Shown here: in pieces, positions 14,787 through 23,072 of the stretch
How the letters are laid out: the number at the start of each line of letters is the position of its first letter
Numbering within the stretch: the first letter of the stretch is position 1
DNA from: Oscillospiraceae bacterium
GTDB taxonomy: Bacteria; Bacillota; Clostridia; Oscillospirales; Acutalibacteraceae
DNA length: 31,542 nucleotides
Direction of reading: 5' to 3'
Assembly: GCA_902797915.1 (NCBI GenBank)
Contig: CADBUK010000100.1
Location: 1 to 31,542, forward strand
Notes under the pieces: model-generated
What the model was told of the DNA's origin: nothing
Seen by the model: the letters and a program-made list of their open reading frames with translations, nothing else
The model's database searches: none
Program-made: the position numbers and the translations under genes

Positions 14787-15479
14787 TTGGTAAAATTGAG
14801 TTCAAAAGAGATTGTTGACATTCTGAAATATGATACCGACAAGGCAATTCTCGTAGAAAAAAATCCAATCCCTGCCACTGCAAAATTCAAAGCGGAATAC
14901 AGCGTTGTTGATTTCCGCGACAAGTCAAAGGCTGTGCTTACCAAAAACGCTTACCTGCTGAAAAAGTTCGGACCAGCGTTTCAGCAAATCAGCGAAACGA
15001 TACCGAACTTCGTTCAATGCGACGCCGCAATTCTTTACGACAAAAGAATTTTAACTATTTACCCTAACGGCGAGGCAGGTATTTTTGACAGGGACGGCGA
15101 CCTTTTCTGGAGCGGATATTTCAAATACCACGACGAAGCAGTTTGCGGGCTTGCGCTTGAGGGCAAATACTTCTGGTGTATCTGCCCCGCGGAAAACTGC
15201 GCAATCAGGTATTCCTGCCAGAATATGCAAATTGACCTGCGCATCGGCGGCAAGGGCGCTAAAACCTTTGAAAACCCGACGCACATCAGCGTTGACGACG
15301 GCGGAGAAATTTACGTTTGCTCAGGCGGAAACAAGGTGCGTAAAATCAGCGGAGAAACCTTTTTGGTTTCCGACTATCTTGCGTTTGACGAACGTATTTT
15401 CAGATTTTACAAATACGAGGGATACTCCATTGCAGTACTTGAAAGCGGTACATATTTGATTGACAATAACGAAAAATAA
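14787..15479 (+). CDS. Unknown protein in the rex operon, possible beta-propeller-like fold
   Basis: A 230-residue soluble protein that I do not recognise. It has no signal peptide or membrane segment. From about residue 70 the sequence alternates short strands with Gly/Asp turns, for example AILYDKRILTIYPNGEAGIF, DRDGDLFWSGYF, ISVDDGGEIYVCSGGNKVRK and YSIAVLESGTYLIDN. That pattern is suggestive of a few blades of a propeller, but too short for a full one. It contains six cysteines, with CICPAENC the densest cluster. The start is TTG 14787, eight bases after GGAGG within the end of rex, so it is almost surely translated from the acn-icd-rex message. A redox- or TCA-linked role is only inferred from position. 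Confidence 0.7.
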   Translation: MVKLSSKEIVDILKYDTDKAILVEKNPIPATAKFKAEYSVVDFRDKSKAVLTKNAYLLKKFGPAFQQISETIPNFVQCDAAILYDKRILTIYPNGEAGIFDRDGDLFWSGYFKYHDEAVCGLALEGKYFWCICPAENCAIRYSCQNMQIDLRIGGKGAKTFENPTHISVDDGGEIYVCSGGNKVRKISGETFLVSDYLAFDERIFRFYKYEGYSIAVLESGTYLIDNNEK

Positions 15480-15503
15480 TTAATTTAACGCTATTACACT
15501 TAA

Positions 15504-15534
15504 AACACCCTGCGAAAATCAGCCGCAGGGTGTT
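15504..15534 (+). terminator. Terminator of the acn-icd-rex operon
   Basis: An 11-bp stem, AACACCCTGCG (15504-15514) and CGCAGGGTGTT (15524-15534), with a 9-nt loop, 24 bp after the last stop codon. The following tract (ATTATATCTT) is only moderately T-rich. Confidence 0.75.
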
Positions 15535-15542
15535 ATTATATC

Positions 15543-15571
15543 TTGACGAAATTACGGATAAATACTATTAT
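15543..15571 (+). promoter_or_regulatory. Promoter of the GPH symporter operon
   Basis: TTGACG (15543-15548), a 17-bp spacer and TATTAT (15566-15571). The leader holds a hairpin, GATTTTTC/GAAAAATC (15585-15592 and 15599-15606), ending just before the GGAGGT site at 15610. This promoter rules out the upstream open-frame start at 15543. Confidence 0.65.
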
Positions 15572-15620
15572 TATATTATTAAAGGATTTTTCTTTTTTGA
15601 AAAATCACTGGAGGTCTGAT

Positions 15621-17336
15621 ATGAAAATAAAAGAAAAGGCAAAAGAGGGTATCACCTACGTTAAATCAAGGTGGAACACCCCCGCAAAAGGTGAGTACAC
15701 AAACCTGCAGGAATTCCTTTCTTACTGCTTCGGCACAATGGGTATCTGCGGATTTACGTTTCTCATTAACGACGTAGTTACTTTCGGCGCAGGTTATTTC
15801 TGCGGCTCAATTATGGAAATCAAGCTGATGGACTTTACAATCATCAGCATTATAGCCATGATTGTAAAATACGCTACGCTGTACATTGAATCTATTTCAA
15901 TGACCGTTTTTGAAAGCCTCGGCCATCTTGCCAAGGACAAATTCAAAAAAGCGCTGTTTTCTTACATAGGTGTAGCAGTAATCGGCGTAATATGCTACTT
16001 TATTCCGTCTGCACCGTTTGAAAACATAATCAAGGGCTTACCCCAAATCGTAGGTAATATGCTTGTTGTTATGGGCGTAGGCGGCTTATTCAACTGGTTT
16101 ATGCGTTATAAGCTGTGCAAGCGTTTCGGACGTTACAAACCGTTTATGATGATTTACGGTATTCCCGTTGCATTGCTTACAACCGCAATGGCATTTGTTC
16201 CCACAACACTTGATTACACAACCAAAATCGTTTTACTGCACCTTTTGGTTACAATCAGAAGCAGATTTTCACTGCTTTACTGTGACAACCCCACGGCAAT
16301 CGTTGCGCTTATCACACCGAATATGGTTGAAAGGCAGAAGTATTATTCAATCGGCGCAATCTTCCTTGGCTTCTTCCGTTCCATTTTCAGAATTATATTC
16401 CCGATTATGATTGTTTCAACAGGCGGTTATCTTTCGGTTCAGTCTTACCGCGTATTCGTTCCGATTCTTGCATTTGCAAGTATCTTAATGGGTATGTCAT
16501 TCTTTAAGGTTAAAGAGCGTGTTGCCGCTAATCAGGAGGAAACACCGAAGATTGACTTTAAGAAGAGCGCAAAGAGCCTGCTGTCAAACAAGTATTTCTG
16601 GATTGTTAATCTTTCAATGGCGTTTAACCTCTGGAATATGCTTGCAGACGGCGTTATCAACTTCATCTTCATTTACAAAATGCGTATTGAATGGATTATC
16701 GGTTTCCTTTCAATCGCAGGCGTTACGGGCGTTATCGGCAACCTGCTGACTCCGCTTATTATCAAGAGATTTGAAAAGCGCACATGTATTCTGTTTATGC
16801 GTTCCATCTGGATTGCAATTACGGCATTATACTTAGTAGCGCTCAGACTTGAAAGCGTTCCGCTTTTGCTGATACTTATTTTTGTACGTTCGCCTATCAG
16901 CACCGCGTGTAACGGTATTTCAAACAATATGACCGCAGACGTGCTTGACTACCACCAGTGGAAAACGGGCGAAAGAGCCGATAATATGATGGGCATTTTC
17001 AGCTGGTTTACCGTACCGATGGTTACTGCGCTCGGTCTTGTTTCTCCGTGGTTGCTCGGAAAATTCGGCTACACATCAGACTGGGATGTTCTGTTTGACT
17101 CCGCTATTTTCGGCAACATTATGAACATTTACGTAATTCTTACGGTAATCGGTCTTATTATCTCCACCCTGCCCTACCTGTTCTACAACTACACGAGGGC
17201 CCAGCACGACCAGTACGTTGCGGAAATCGCGGCGCGTGAAGGCAGAATAGAGGACGGCGAGGACGAAGGCGAGAACGAAGCTTCGGACGATACCGAAATA
17301 CCCGCAGAAGCTGTTACAGAGGAGGTGCCGGTATAA
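15621..17336 (+). CDS. GPH-family (MelB-like) sugar:cation symporter
   Basis: A membrane transporter of the glycoside-pentoside-hexuronide branch of the major facilitator superfamily. From ATG 15621, five bases after GGAGGT, it has 571 residues. About twelve membrane segments are evident. MTADVLDYHQWKTGERADN near residue 460 is the MelB-type signature between late helices, and RYKLCKRFGRYKPFMM is the cytoplasmic loop typical of the family. The N-terminal soluble stretch of about 35 residues and the very acidic C-terminal tail (about 35 residues) are unusual extras. Substrate is not readable; the alpha- and beta-galactosidases in the window make a galactoside possible, but they are not adjacent. 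Its stop codon overlaps the next start by one base. Confidence 0.88.
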   Translation: MKIKEKAKEGITYVKSRWNTPAKGEYTNLQEFLSYCFGTMGICGFTFLINDVVTFGAGYFCGSIMEIKLMDFTIISIIAMIVKYATLYIESISMTVFESLGHLAKDKFKKALFSYIGVAVIGVICYFIPSAPFENIIKGLPQIVGNMLVVMGVGGLFNWFMRYKLCKRFGRYKPFMMIYGIPVALLTTAMAFVPTTLDYTTKIVLLHLLVTIRSRFSLLYCDNPTAIVALITPNMVERQKYYSIGAIFLGFFRSIFRIIFPIMIVSTGGYLSVQSYRVFVPILAFASILMGMSFFKVKERVAANQEETPKIDFKKSAKSLLSNKYFWIVNLSMAFNLWNMLADGVINFIFIYKMRIEWIIGFLSIAGVTGVIGNLLTPLIIKRFEKRTCILFMRSIWIAITALYLVALRLESVPLLLILIFVRSPISTACNGISNNMTADVLDYHQWKTGERADNMMGIFSWFTVPMVTALGLVSPWLLGKFGYTSDWDVLFDSAIFGNIMNIYVILTVIGLIISTLPYLFYNYTRAQHDQYVAEIAAREGRIEDGEDEGENEASDDTEIPAEAVTEEVPV

Positions 17337-18169
17337 TGAAAACTTTTAAAAAGATTTTCAGCGCACTGCTTTGCGTAGCTGTTATTGCCACATGCTTTGC
17401 AGGCTGTGCAGCAAAAACCGACGATAAGCTGGAATACGAAATCGTTGATAACACCGTTAAAATCACGGGCTACACCGATTCAACCCAGCGTACCGAGGTT
17501 ACGGTTCCCGATGAGATTGAAGGTCTTCCCGTTACCGAAATTGCTGATTTCAGCATTTTTAACGCAGAGTCGCTTCAGACAATTTACATCGGCAAAAACG
17601 TTACAACCATCGGCGATTGGTCAATGACTAACAACCAGCGCCTGACCGCCTTTGTTGTTGACGAAGCCAACACCGCTTTTTGCAGCGTTGACGGCGTGCT
17701 TTACAGCAAGGATATGAAAACGCTGATTTACTTCCCGCCCGCCAAGGACATTACCTTCAATAAGTTCGGCGAGGCTCAGAACACCACTCAGTACGCTATT
17801 GCAGACGGTGTTGAAACAATCAGTACAAAGGCATTCTACAAATGCTACTACATTGACCAGATTACTATTCCCGACAGCGTTAAAAGAATTGAGGAAAAGG
17901 CTTTCCACAGAACAAGCGCGCTTACCTCGCTTAATCTGCCCGCAAGCCTTGAATTCATCGGCAAGGACGCTTTCGCTTACTGTGAAAACATTGAAAGCGT
18001 AACAATTCCCGCGGGAATTAAGGAAATTCAGGAATATGCTTTCTTTAACTGCAAGGGTATGAAAACCGTTACGGTGCTTGCAAAGGAGGAAAATCTTACG
18101 CTCGGTAAGAACTGGTATCCGACAAGCAACGGCAAGCAGATTAAGGAATGCGAGATTATCTGGAATTAA
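17336..18169 (+). CDS. Lipoprotein with BspA-type leucine-rich repeats
   Basis: A surface or membrane-anchored protein of 277 residues. The signal peptide ends in the lipobox FAGC, with lipidated Cys24. From about residue 55 there are tandem LRR_5 (BspA/Treponema-type) repeats, including VTVPDEIEGLPVTEIADFSI, ITIPDSVKRIEEKAF, LNLPASLEFIGKDAFAYC and VTIPAGIKEIQEYAFFNC. These repeats usually serve as binding scaffolds. The gene starts on the last base of the symporter stop (TAATG) behind GGAGGTG, so the two proteins are probably made together; the lipoprotein could be a binding partner of the transporter, but this is inference. A strong terminator follows. Confidence 0.87.
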   Translation: MKTFKKIFSALLCVAVIATCFAGCAAKTDDKLEYEIVDNTVKITGYTDSTQRTEVTVPDEIEGLPVTEIADFSIFNAESLQTIYIGKNVTTIGDWSMTNNQRLTAFVVDEANTAFCSVDGVLYSKDMKTLIYFPPAKDITFNKFGEAQNTTQYAIADGVETISTKAFYKCYYIDQITIPDSVKRIEEKAFHRTSALTSLNLPASLEFIGKDAFAYCENIESVTIPAGIKEIQEYAFFNCKGMKTVTVLAKEENLTLGKNWYPTSNGKQIKECEIIWN

Positions 18170-18184
18170 TTAAACAATATATTT

Positions 18185-18214
18185 TAAGGCTATCTCAATT
18201 TAGAGATAGCCTTA
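18185..18214. terminator. Bidirectional terminator between the LRR lipoprotein and dehydrogenase genes
   Basis: A stem TAAGGCTATCTC (18185-18196) and GAGATAGCCTTA (18203-18214) with a 6-nt loop, flanked by A/T tracts on both sides. It serves the converging genes and includes the dehydrogenase stop codon (18212-18214). Confidence 0.85.
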
Positions 18215-19159
18215 TTTACTGTCTATTTCATTCAGCATATCAAGAATTACGTTAAACGAATAATCAAACTGTTCGAACTCCCTGTCGGACAGTTCGACCT
18301 CAATTATCTTTTTTACGCCCTCCCTGTTAATTATTGCGGGGACGCCGATATAAGCGCCTTTTTTACCGTACTCTCCCTGCAGGTAGGAGGACACGGTAAA
18401 AATTGAATTTTCGTCGTGCAGAATGGCAGAGGCAAGGCGTGCAAGCACCATTCCTATTCCGTAGCAGGTAACCTTTTTTGCCCTGATGATTTCGTAGGCG
18501 GAGCGCTTTACCCTGTGCGCGATATTATCAAGCTCAAAATTGAGATTTGAGTTTTCCGTTTTAAAATCAATAAGCGGAATGGAGGAAATAAACGCACTGC
18601 TCCACGCAACAAATTCCGAGTCGCCGTGCTCGCCGAGAACGTAGGTGTGAATATTATTCGGGCTAACCTCAAAGTATTCGGATAAAATAAAACGCAGCCG
18701 CGCTGTGTCGAGAGCCGTTCCCGTACCGAAAACACGCCCGGGCTCAAAGCCCGACAAATCAAGCACAAGCTTTGACATAACGTCAACGGGATTGGTTGCA
18801 ACAAGGAAAATACCCTTAAAGCCGTTATCTACAATGGGTGGTATTATGGATTTAAAAACGATATAATTCTTCTGCACCAAATCGCGTCTTGTTTCGCCCA
18901 CCATCCGCGGAGCTCCCGCGCAAATCACCACCAAATCCATATCCTTGCAGTCCTTATACTCCCCTGCGTAGATTTTTATATTATGCGGTGCAAACGGCAG
19001 ACCGTGGGTTAAATCCATCGCCTCTCCCCTTGCCTTGATTTTGTTAATATCAATCAGGCAGATTTCATCGCAAATGCTTTGGTTTAACAGCGAATAGGCA
19101 AAGCTCATCCCCACCATTCCCGTACCGACTATGGCAATTTTTTTGTTGTCCTGAATCAT
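18212..19159 (-). CDS. L-lactate/malate dehydrogenase family protein
   Basis: An NAD-dependent 2-hydroxyacid dehydrogenase of 315 residues from ATG 19159. The Rossmann motif is IAIVGTGMVGMSFA and Asp of CLIDINK should bind the NAD ribose. The catalytic His lies in LGEHGDSE and Asp/Arg in GTGTALDTARLR. The substrate loop reads GAPRMVGETRRDL; lactate enzymes have Gln at the third-to-fourth position (Q102) and malate enzymes Arg, so malate/oxaloacetate is favoured despite an otherwise lactate-type sequence. An upstream in-frame TTG (19186) lies in a hairpin loop with poor spacing to any ribosome binding site, so I reject it. The gene follows the phosphoribosyltransferase on the same strand, but a terminator-like hairpin abuts its ATG. 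Confidence 0.85.
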   Translation of the reverse strand: MIQDNKKIAIVGTGMVGMSFAYSLLNQSICDEICLIDINKIKARGEAMDLTHGLPFAPHNIKIYAGEYKDCKDMDLVVICAGAPRMVGETRRDLVQKNYIVFKSIIPPIVDNGFKGIFLVATNPVDVMSKLVLDLSGFEPGRVFGTGTALDTARLRFILSEYFEVSPNNIHTYVLGEHGDSEFVAWSSAFISSIPLIDFKTENSNLNFELDNIAHRVKRSAYEIIRAKKVTCYGIGMVLARLASAILHDENSIFTVSSYLQGEYGKKGAYIGVPAIINREGVKKIIEVELSDREFEQFDYSFNVILDMLNEIDSK

Positions 19160-19195
19160 AAAAACACCCGAGGATAGTTTTACCAAATCCTCGGG
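19160..19195 (-). terminator. Terminator-like hairpin directly before the dehydrogenase start codon
   Basis: A stem CCCGAGGAT/ATCCTCGGG (19187-19195 and 19167-19175) with an 11-nt loop, then TGTTTTT and immediately the ATG. It could end most transcripts from alaS-hit-prt, or mask the only candidate ribosome binding site (GGGTG), which is partly in the stem. Confidence 0.75.
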
Positions 19196-19214
19196 CGTTA
19201 TACATTATATTATT

Positions 19215-19781
19215 TTATTTGAAAAAGAGCGGAAGCTTTTCAAGGAAAACGATGTCGTCCCTTGAAGCAGCGTCGCCCTCTGCAAGCGGCGCGCACGAAG
19301 CAACAATATTTCCGTTAAAGCGTTCAACAAGCATCTGAACAGCCTTGAGACTTTCGCCTGTTGAAATTACGTCGTCAACAATAAGAACTCTTTTGCCCGT
19401 AAGCAAATCGCCGTCCTCGTGGCCGAGGAAAAGGTTCTGTTCCTTCTGCGTAGTGATGGAACGGACGGTAACCTTTTCGGGATTATCCATATATACCTTA
19501 ACACCTTTTCTGGCAACGATATACTTTTTGCCGCTCTGCTTGCTCATTTCATAAGCAAGCGGAATTGACTTAGCCTCGGGAGTTATGATGTAATCAAACT
19601 CGGGTACTTTTTTAAGCAATTCCCTGGCGCAGCATTCTGCAAGCTCAACGTCGCCGAAAAGAATGAAAGCGGCAATATCAAGGTTATCGGAAACCGAAAA
19701 CTTTTGAAGATACCTTGTTAAGCCCGCGATATGAAGCTCATAGAATTCATCGTCTTTTCTTTCCATACCGTTAATTATCAT
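19215..19781 (-). CDS. Phosphoribosyltransferase, adenine PRT-like
   Basis: A type I phosphoribosyltransferase of 188 residues, probably salvaging a purine base with PRPP. The PRPP-binding motif VLIVDDVISTGES is near residues 130-142, and the general layout (ITPEAKSIPLAYEMSKQSGK followed by YIVARKGVKVY) resembles adenine PRT. Exact base specificity cannot be read. Its ATG overlaps the HIT stop as ATGA, with GGAGGG inside the end of the HIT gene. Downstream, 55 bp including a strong hairpin separate it from the dehydrogenase start. Confidence 0.82.
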   Translation of the reverse strand: MIINGMERKDDEFYELHIAGLTRYLQKFSVSDNLDIAAFILFGDVELAECCARELLKKVPEFDYIITPEAKSIPLAYEMSKQSGKKYIVARKGVKVYMDNPEKVTVRSITTQKEQNLFLGHEDGDLLTGKRVLIVDDVISTGESLKAVQMLVERFNGNIVASCAPLAEGDAASRDDIVFLEKLPLFFK

Positions 19782-20110
19782 ACTAATCCCTCCTCAAAAA
19801 CTGCACCGCCGAGAAGATGGAAATGAAGGTGCATAACCGTCTGGCCCGCGTCTGTGCCGCAGTTATTAATAATCCTGTAGGAATCAATACCCTGTGATTT
19901 TGCAATCTCGGGCAGCTTTTCAAAAATATGCGCAACATACTTGCTGTTATCAGCATTAATATCGTTAGCGCAGTCAATATGAACCTTAGGAACGGCAAGA
20001 ATATGCACGGGAGCCTGAGGGTTTAAATCCTTGAAGGCAAGCATCATATCATCCTCATAAACCTTTGTGCTGGGGATGTTGCCGTTTACTATCTCACAAA
20101 AAACGCACAT
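19778..20110 (-). CDS. HIT-family (HINT-like) nucleotide hydrolase
   Basis: A 110-residue histidine-triad protein; HINT proteins hydrolyse AMP-lysine or aminoacyl-AMP-type phosphoramidates. The start CVFCEIVNGNIPSTKVYEDD is typical of HINT, with a CxxC that often binds zinc. The triad HLHFHLLGG is near the C-terminus. It lies 12 bp after alaS with an AAGGAGAT site. HINT substrates include aminoacyl adenylates, which aminoacyl-tRNA synthetases produce, so the alaS pairing is functionally sensible, though this is inference. Confidence 0.93.
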   Translation of the reverse strand: MCVFCEIVNGNIPSTKVYEDDMMLAFKDLNPQAPVHILAVPKVHIDCANDINADNSKYVAHIFEKLPEIAKSQGIDSYRIINNCGTDAGQTVMHLHFHLLGGAVFEEGLV

Positions 20111-20122
20111 CGTTTTATCTCC

Positions 20123-22750
20123 TTATTTCATAAGTGAAGCAATAATTTCGGCAGCAGCGCCGATTGCCTCATCAAGCTTTGAAATATCCTTTGCGCCTGC
20201 CATAGCAGAGTCGGGACGTCCGCCGCCGCCGCCACCGGCAAGCTTTGCAACCTCGCGTACAAGGTCGCCCGCCTTAACGCCCTTGGCAATTGCCTCCTTA
20301 CCGCACACTGCAACAATCGAAGCCTTATCGCCGTTTACAGCGGCAAGAACGCCCACTGCGTTATCGGACTTAGCTTTAATATCGTCGCCCATTGTGCGCA
20401 GAGCGTCGGGAACTGTGCCGTCAAGCCTTGCAACGTAGAGGGCAAGACCGTTTACGTCAACAGCCGCGCTGAGAGCATCGGCGCTTTTGAGCCTTGTAAG
20501 CTCTTCGTTAAGAGTGTTAATTTCCTTTTCCATCTGCCTGTTGTCAGCAACGAGGGAATTAACTTTATTGATAACATCGGCTTCATTTGATTTAAGAGCA
20601 GAAGCGATGTCCTTAACGGTTGCCTCGGTATCGTTAACCATTGAAAGAAGGTTTGTACCCGTAAGGGCGGTTATTCTTCTTACGCCCGAAGCTACGGAAG
20701 CCTCGCTTACAATCTTGAACATACCAAGCTGGCCGCTGTTTGAAACGTGAGTGCCGCCGCAGAATTCGGTTGAGAAATCGCCCGCTTTAACTACGCGCAC
20801 AATATCGCCGTATTTTTCGCCGAAGAGCATCATTGCGCCCATTTTCTTTGCTTCGTCAATCGGCATTTCCATCATCTGAACAGGAGTAGCGCTCATAATG
20901 AAGCCATTAACAATCTGCTCAACCTGCGCAATTTCCTCTGCGGTCAATGCGTTGAAATGGGTAAAGTCAAAACGGCAAATCTTGTCGTCAACAAGTGAGC
21001 CCGCCTGCTCAACGTGAGAGCCGAGCACCTGACGGAGCGCAGCCTGAAGCAGATGAGCGCTTGTGTGGTTACGCATAATTGCAAGCCTGCGGGTTTTATC
21101 AACCTCTGCCGAAACGCTGTCGCCAACAGAAATTACGCCCGTTTTAACAGTACCGCTGTGGATATAGATTTTATCGTCGTTTTTAGTTGTATCCTCAACC
21201 GCAAAGCAGTTTTCGCCTGCGGAGATAATGCCACTGTCGCCGACCTGACCGCCGCTCATTGCGTAAAACGGAGTGGTATCAAGTACGACTGCGCCGCTTT
21301 CCCCTGCGCCGAGCATATCAACAAGCTCGCCTTCGGTATTAACAAGCGCAAGAACCTTTGCGCAGGCAGTAAAATCCGTATAGCCGACGAAGGCTGTGGG
21401 CTCTGCGTCAATTTTAACGGAGCCGCCCTTCCACGCGTCTGCGCCTGCGTCCTTGCGGGCAGCGCGGGCAGTTTTCTTTTGCTGGTCAAGAAGCTCGTTA
21501 AACCTTGCCTCATCTACAGTAAAGCCCTTTTCCTCAAGGATATCCTTGGTTAAATCAAGCGGGAAGCCGAAGGTATCGTTAAGCTTAAACGCGTCGTCGC
21601 CGCTGAAAACAGTACCCTCGGTATTTGCAATATACTCGTCAAGCAGAGCAAGACCCGCGTCAATGGTTTTGCCGAAGGACTCCTCCTCCGCAAGCATTAC
21701 CTTTGTAATAAGCTCGCGCTTAGCGTCAAGGTAATCGTAAGCGGAAAGGTTATTATCAATAACGGTATTGACAACTTCATAGAGGAAGGGCTCGTTTACG
21801 CCGAGCAGTCTGCCGTGGCGGCAAGCGCGGCGAATGAGGCGGCGAAGCACATAGCCCCTGCCGTTATTTGAAGGAATTACGCCGTCGCCTATCATAAACA
21901 CTGAAGAACGGATATGGTCCGTAATAACGCGGATTGAAATATCCTTCTTATCGTCCTCGTGATACTTAACGCCTGAAATCTCCGAAATCTTTTTAATTAT
22001 ATTCTGAACCGTATCAACCTCAAAAAGATTATCAACGCCCTGAACTATGCAGGCAAGCCTTTCAAGACCCATGCCCGTATCAATATTCTTTTGAGCAAGC
22101 TCGGTGTAATTTCCGTTTCCGTCAGTATTGAACTGGCTGAAAACATTGTTCCAGAACTCAGTGTACCTGTCGCAATCGCAGCCCGGTGCGCAGGTTGGTT
22201 TGCCGCAGCCGTATTTTTCGCCGCGGTCAAAATAAATCTCACTGCAGGGACCGCAGGGACCCTGACCGTGCTCCCAGAAATTATCCTCTTTACCGAGACG
22301 TACAATTCTGTCAGGCGAAACGCCAACCTCTTTGGTCCAGATATTATAAGCCTCGTCGTCATTTTCATAAATGGTTACCCAAAGCTTGTCAACAGGCATA
22401 TCAAGCACGTCCGTGCAGAATTCCCAAGCCCACGCGGTAGCCTCGTGCTTAAAATAATCGCCGAAGCTGAAATTGCCGAGCATTTCAAAAAAAGTGCCGT
22501 GCCTTGCGGTTTTGCCCACGTTTTCAATATCGGGTGTTCTGATACATTTCTGGCAGGTAGTAACGCGGGTTGAGGGCGGAGTAACCTCGCCCGTGAAATA
22601 CTTTTTCATCGGCGCCATACCTGAATTTATAAGCAAAAGGCTTTTATCCCCATTAGGAATAAGCGAGAAGCTTGGCAATCTTAAATGCCCCTTGCTTTCA
22701 AAAAAAGAAAGATATTTTTCCCTTAAATCATTTAACGAAGTCCATTCCAT
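20123..22750 (-). CDS. alaS: Alanine-tRNA ligase
   Basis: Charges tRNA-Ala; class II synthetase of 875 residues, full length. The catalytic domain starts with LREKYLSFFESKGHLRLPS, then FEMLGNFSFGDYFK and GMGLERLACIVQG (motif 3). The editing domain has HTSAHLLQAALRQVLG and EFCGGTHVSNSG, the two zinc-site elements. The C-terminal DHHA1 domain ends with GGGGGGRPDSAMAGAK. It heads the run alaS-hit-prt(-dehydrogenase). I see no T-box leader in the 70 bp upstream, which instead hold the terminator of the preceding gene. Confidence 0.97.
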   Translation of the reverse strand: MEWTSLNDLREKYLSFFESKGHLRLPSFSLIPNGDKSLLLINSGMAPMKKYFTGEVTPPSTRVTTCQKCIRTPDIENVGKTARHGTFFEMLGNFSFGDYFKHEATAWAWEFCTDVLDMPVDKLWVTIYENDDEAYNIWTKEVGVSPDRIVRLGKEDNFWEHGQGPCGPCSEIYFDRGEKYGCGKPTCAPGCDCDRYTEFWNNVFSQFNTDGNGNYTELAQKNIDTGMGLERLACIVQGVDNLFEVDTVQNIIKKISEISGVKYHEDDKKDISIRVITDHIRSSVFMIGDGVIPSNNGRGYVLRRLIRRACRHGRLLGVNEPFLYEVVNTVIDNNLSAYDYLDAKRELITKVMLAEEESFGKTIDAGLALLDEYIANTEGTVFSGDDAFKLNDTFGFPLDLTKDILEEKGFTVDEARFNELLDQQKKTARAARKDAGADAWKGGSVKIDAEPTAFVGYTDFTACAKVLALVNTEGELVDMLGAGESGAVVLDTTPFYAMSGGQVGDSGIISAGENCFAVEDTTKNDDKIYIHSGTVKTGVISVGDSVSAEVDKTRRLAIMRNHTSAHLLQAALRQVLGSHVEQAGSLVDDKICRFDFTHFNALTAEEIAQVEQIVNGFIMSATPVQMMEMPIDEAKKMGAMMLFGEKYGDIVRVVKAGDFSTEFCGGTHVSNSGQLGMFKIVSEASVASGVRRITALTGTNLLSMVNDTEATVKDIASALKSNEADVINKVNSLVADNRQMEKEINTLNEELTRLKSADALSAAVDVNGLALYVARLDGTVPDALRTMGDDIKAKSDNAVGVLAAVNGDKASIVAVCGKEAIAKGVKAGDLVREVAKLAGGGGGGRPDSAMAGAKDISKLDEAIGAAAEIIASLMK

Positions 22751-22779
22751 AAAAACTTACCTATCCTAAACAAAATTTC

Positions 22780-22806
22780 AAGGGCAACTTTATTAACAGT
22801 TGCCCT
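22780..22806 (-). terminator. Terminator after the YdbC-like gene
   Basis: A stem AAGGGCAACT/AGTTGCCCTT (22780-22789 and 22798-22806) with an 8-nt loop. The minus-strand tail (TTGAAATTTTG) is only partly T-rich. It ends the ackA-ydbC run ahead of alaS. Confidence 0.7.
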
Positions 22807-22820
22807 TAAATTTCAACTAA

Positions 22821-23036
22821 TTAAAGCTTCTTAACAAGCTTTACGAGCTCTTCAATTTCATCGTTTGTGAAAGTTAAGCCCTTGCTCATCTTTGAATGAT
22901 CCGGTGACCAGTCTCTGATGTCAATCTTAGGTTCACGACCGTTCCATGAAATAAGATTAACCTCTCTTGTCCAACCGCGAGCTGTTTCGGAAATAACACC
23001 GATATGCTCTGTGATATCATACTTGATTTCCGGCAT
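22821..23036 (-). CDS. PC4/YdbC-like single-stranded DNA-binding protein
   Basis: A 71-residue protein that looks like the YdbC family, small bacterial relatives of the eukaryotic coactivator PC4 that bind single-stranded nucleic acid as dimers. Features are the HIGVISETARGWTREVNLIS strands, WNGREPKIDIRDW, KGLTFTNDEIEEL and a C-terminal helix ending LVKLVKKL. The start ATG follows AAGGAGGAG. It lies 36 bp after ackA on the same strand with no terminator between, so it is probably cotranscribed with ackA. Confidence 0.85.
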   Translation of the reverse strand: MPEIKYDITEHIGVISETARGWTREVNLISWNGREPKIDIRDWSPDHSKMSKGLTFTNDEIEELVKLVKKL

Positions 23037-23072
23037 TTTTACTCCTCCTTCTTTAGAAATTTTATAAATAAG

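Noticed and set aside
15543..15620. Upstream in-frame start for the GPH symporter
   Set aside because: It coincides with the -35 box of a well-formed promoter. ATG 15621 has GGAGGT at five-base spacing and gives a normal N-terminus.
22751..22820. T-box riboswitch ahead of alaS
   Set aside because: The gap is only about 70 bp, lacks a T-box sequence, and its hairpin is explained as the terminator of the upstream gene.
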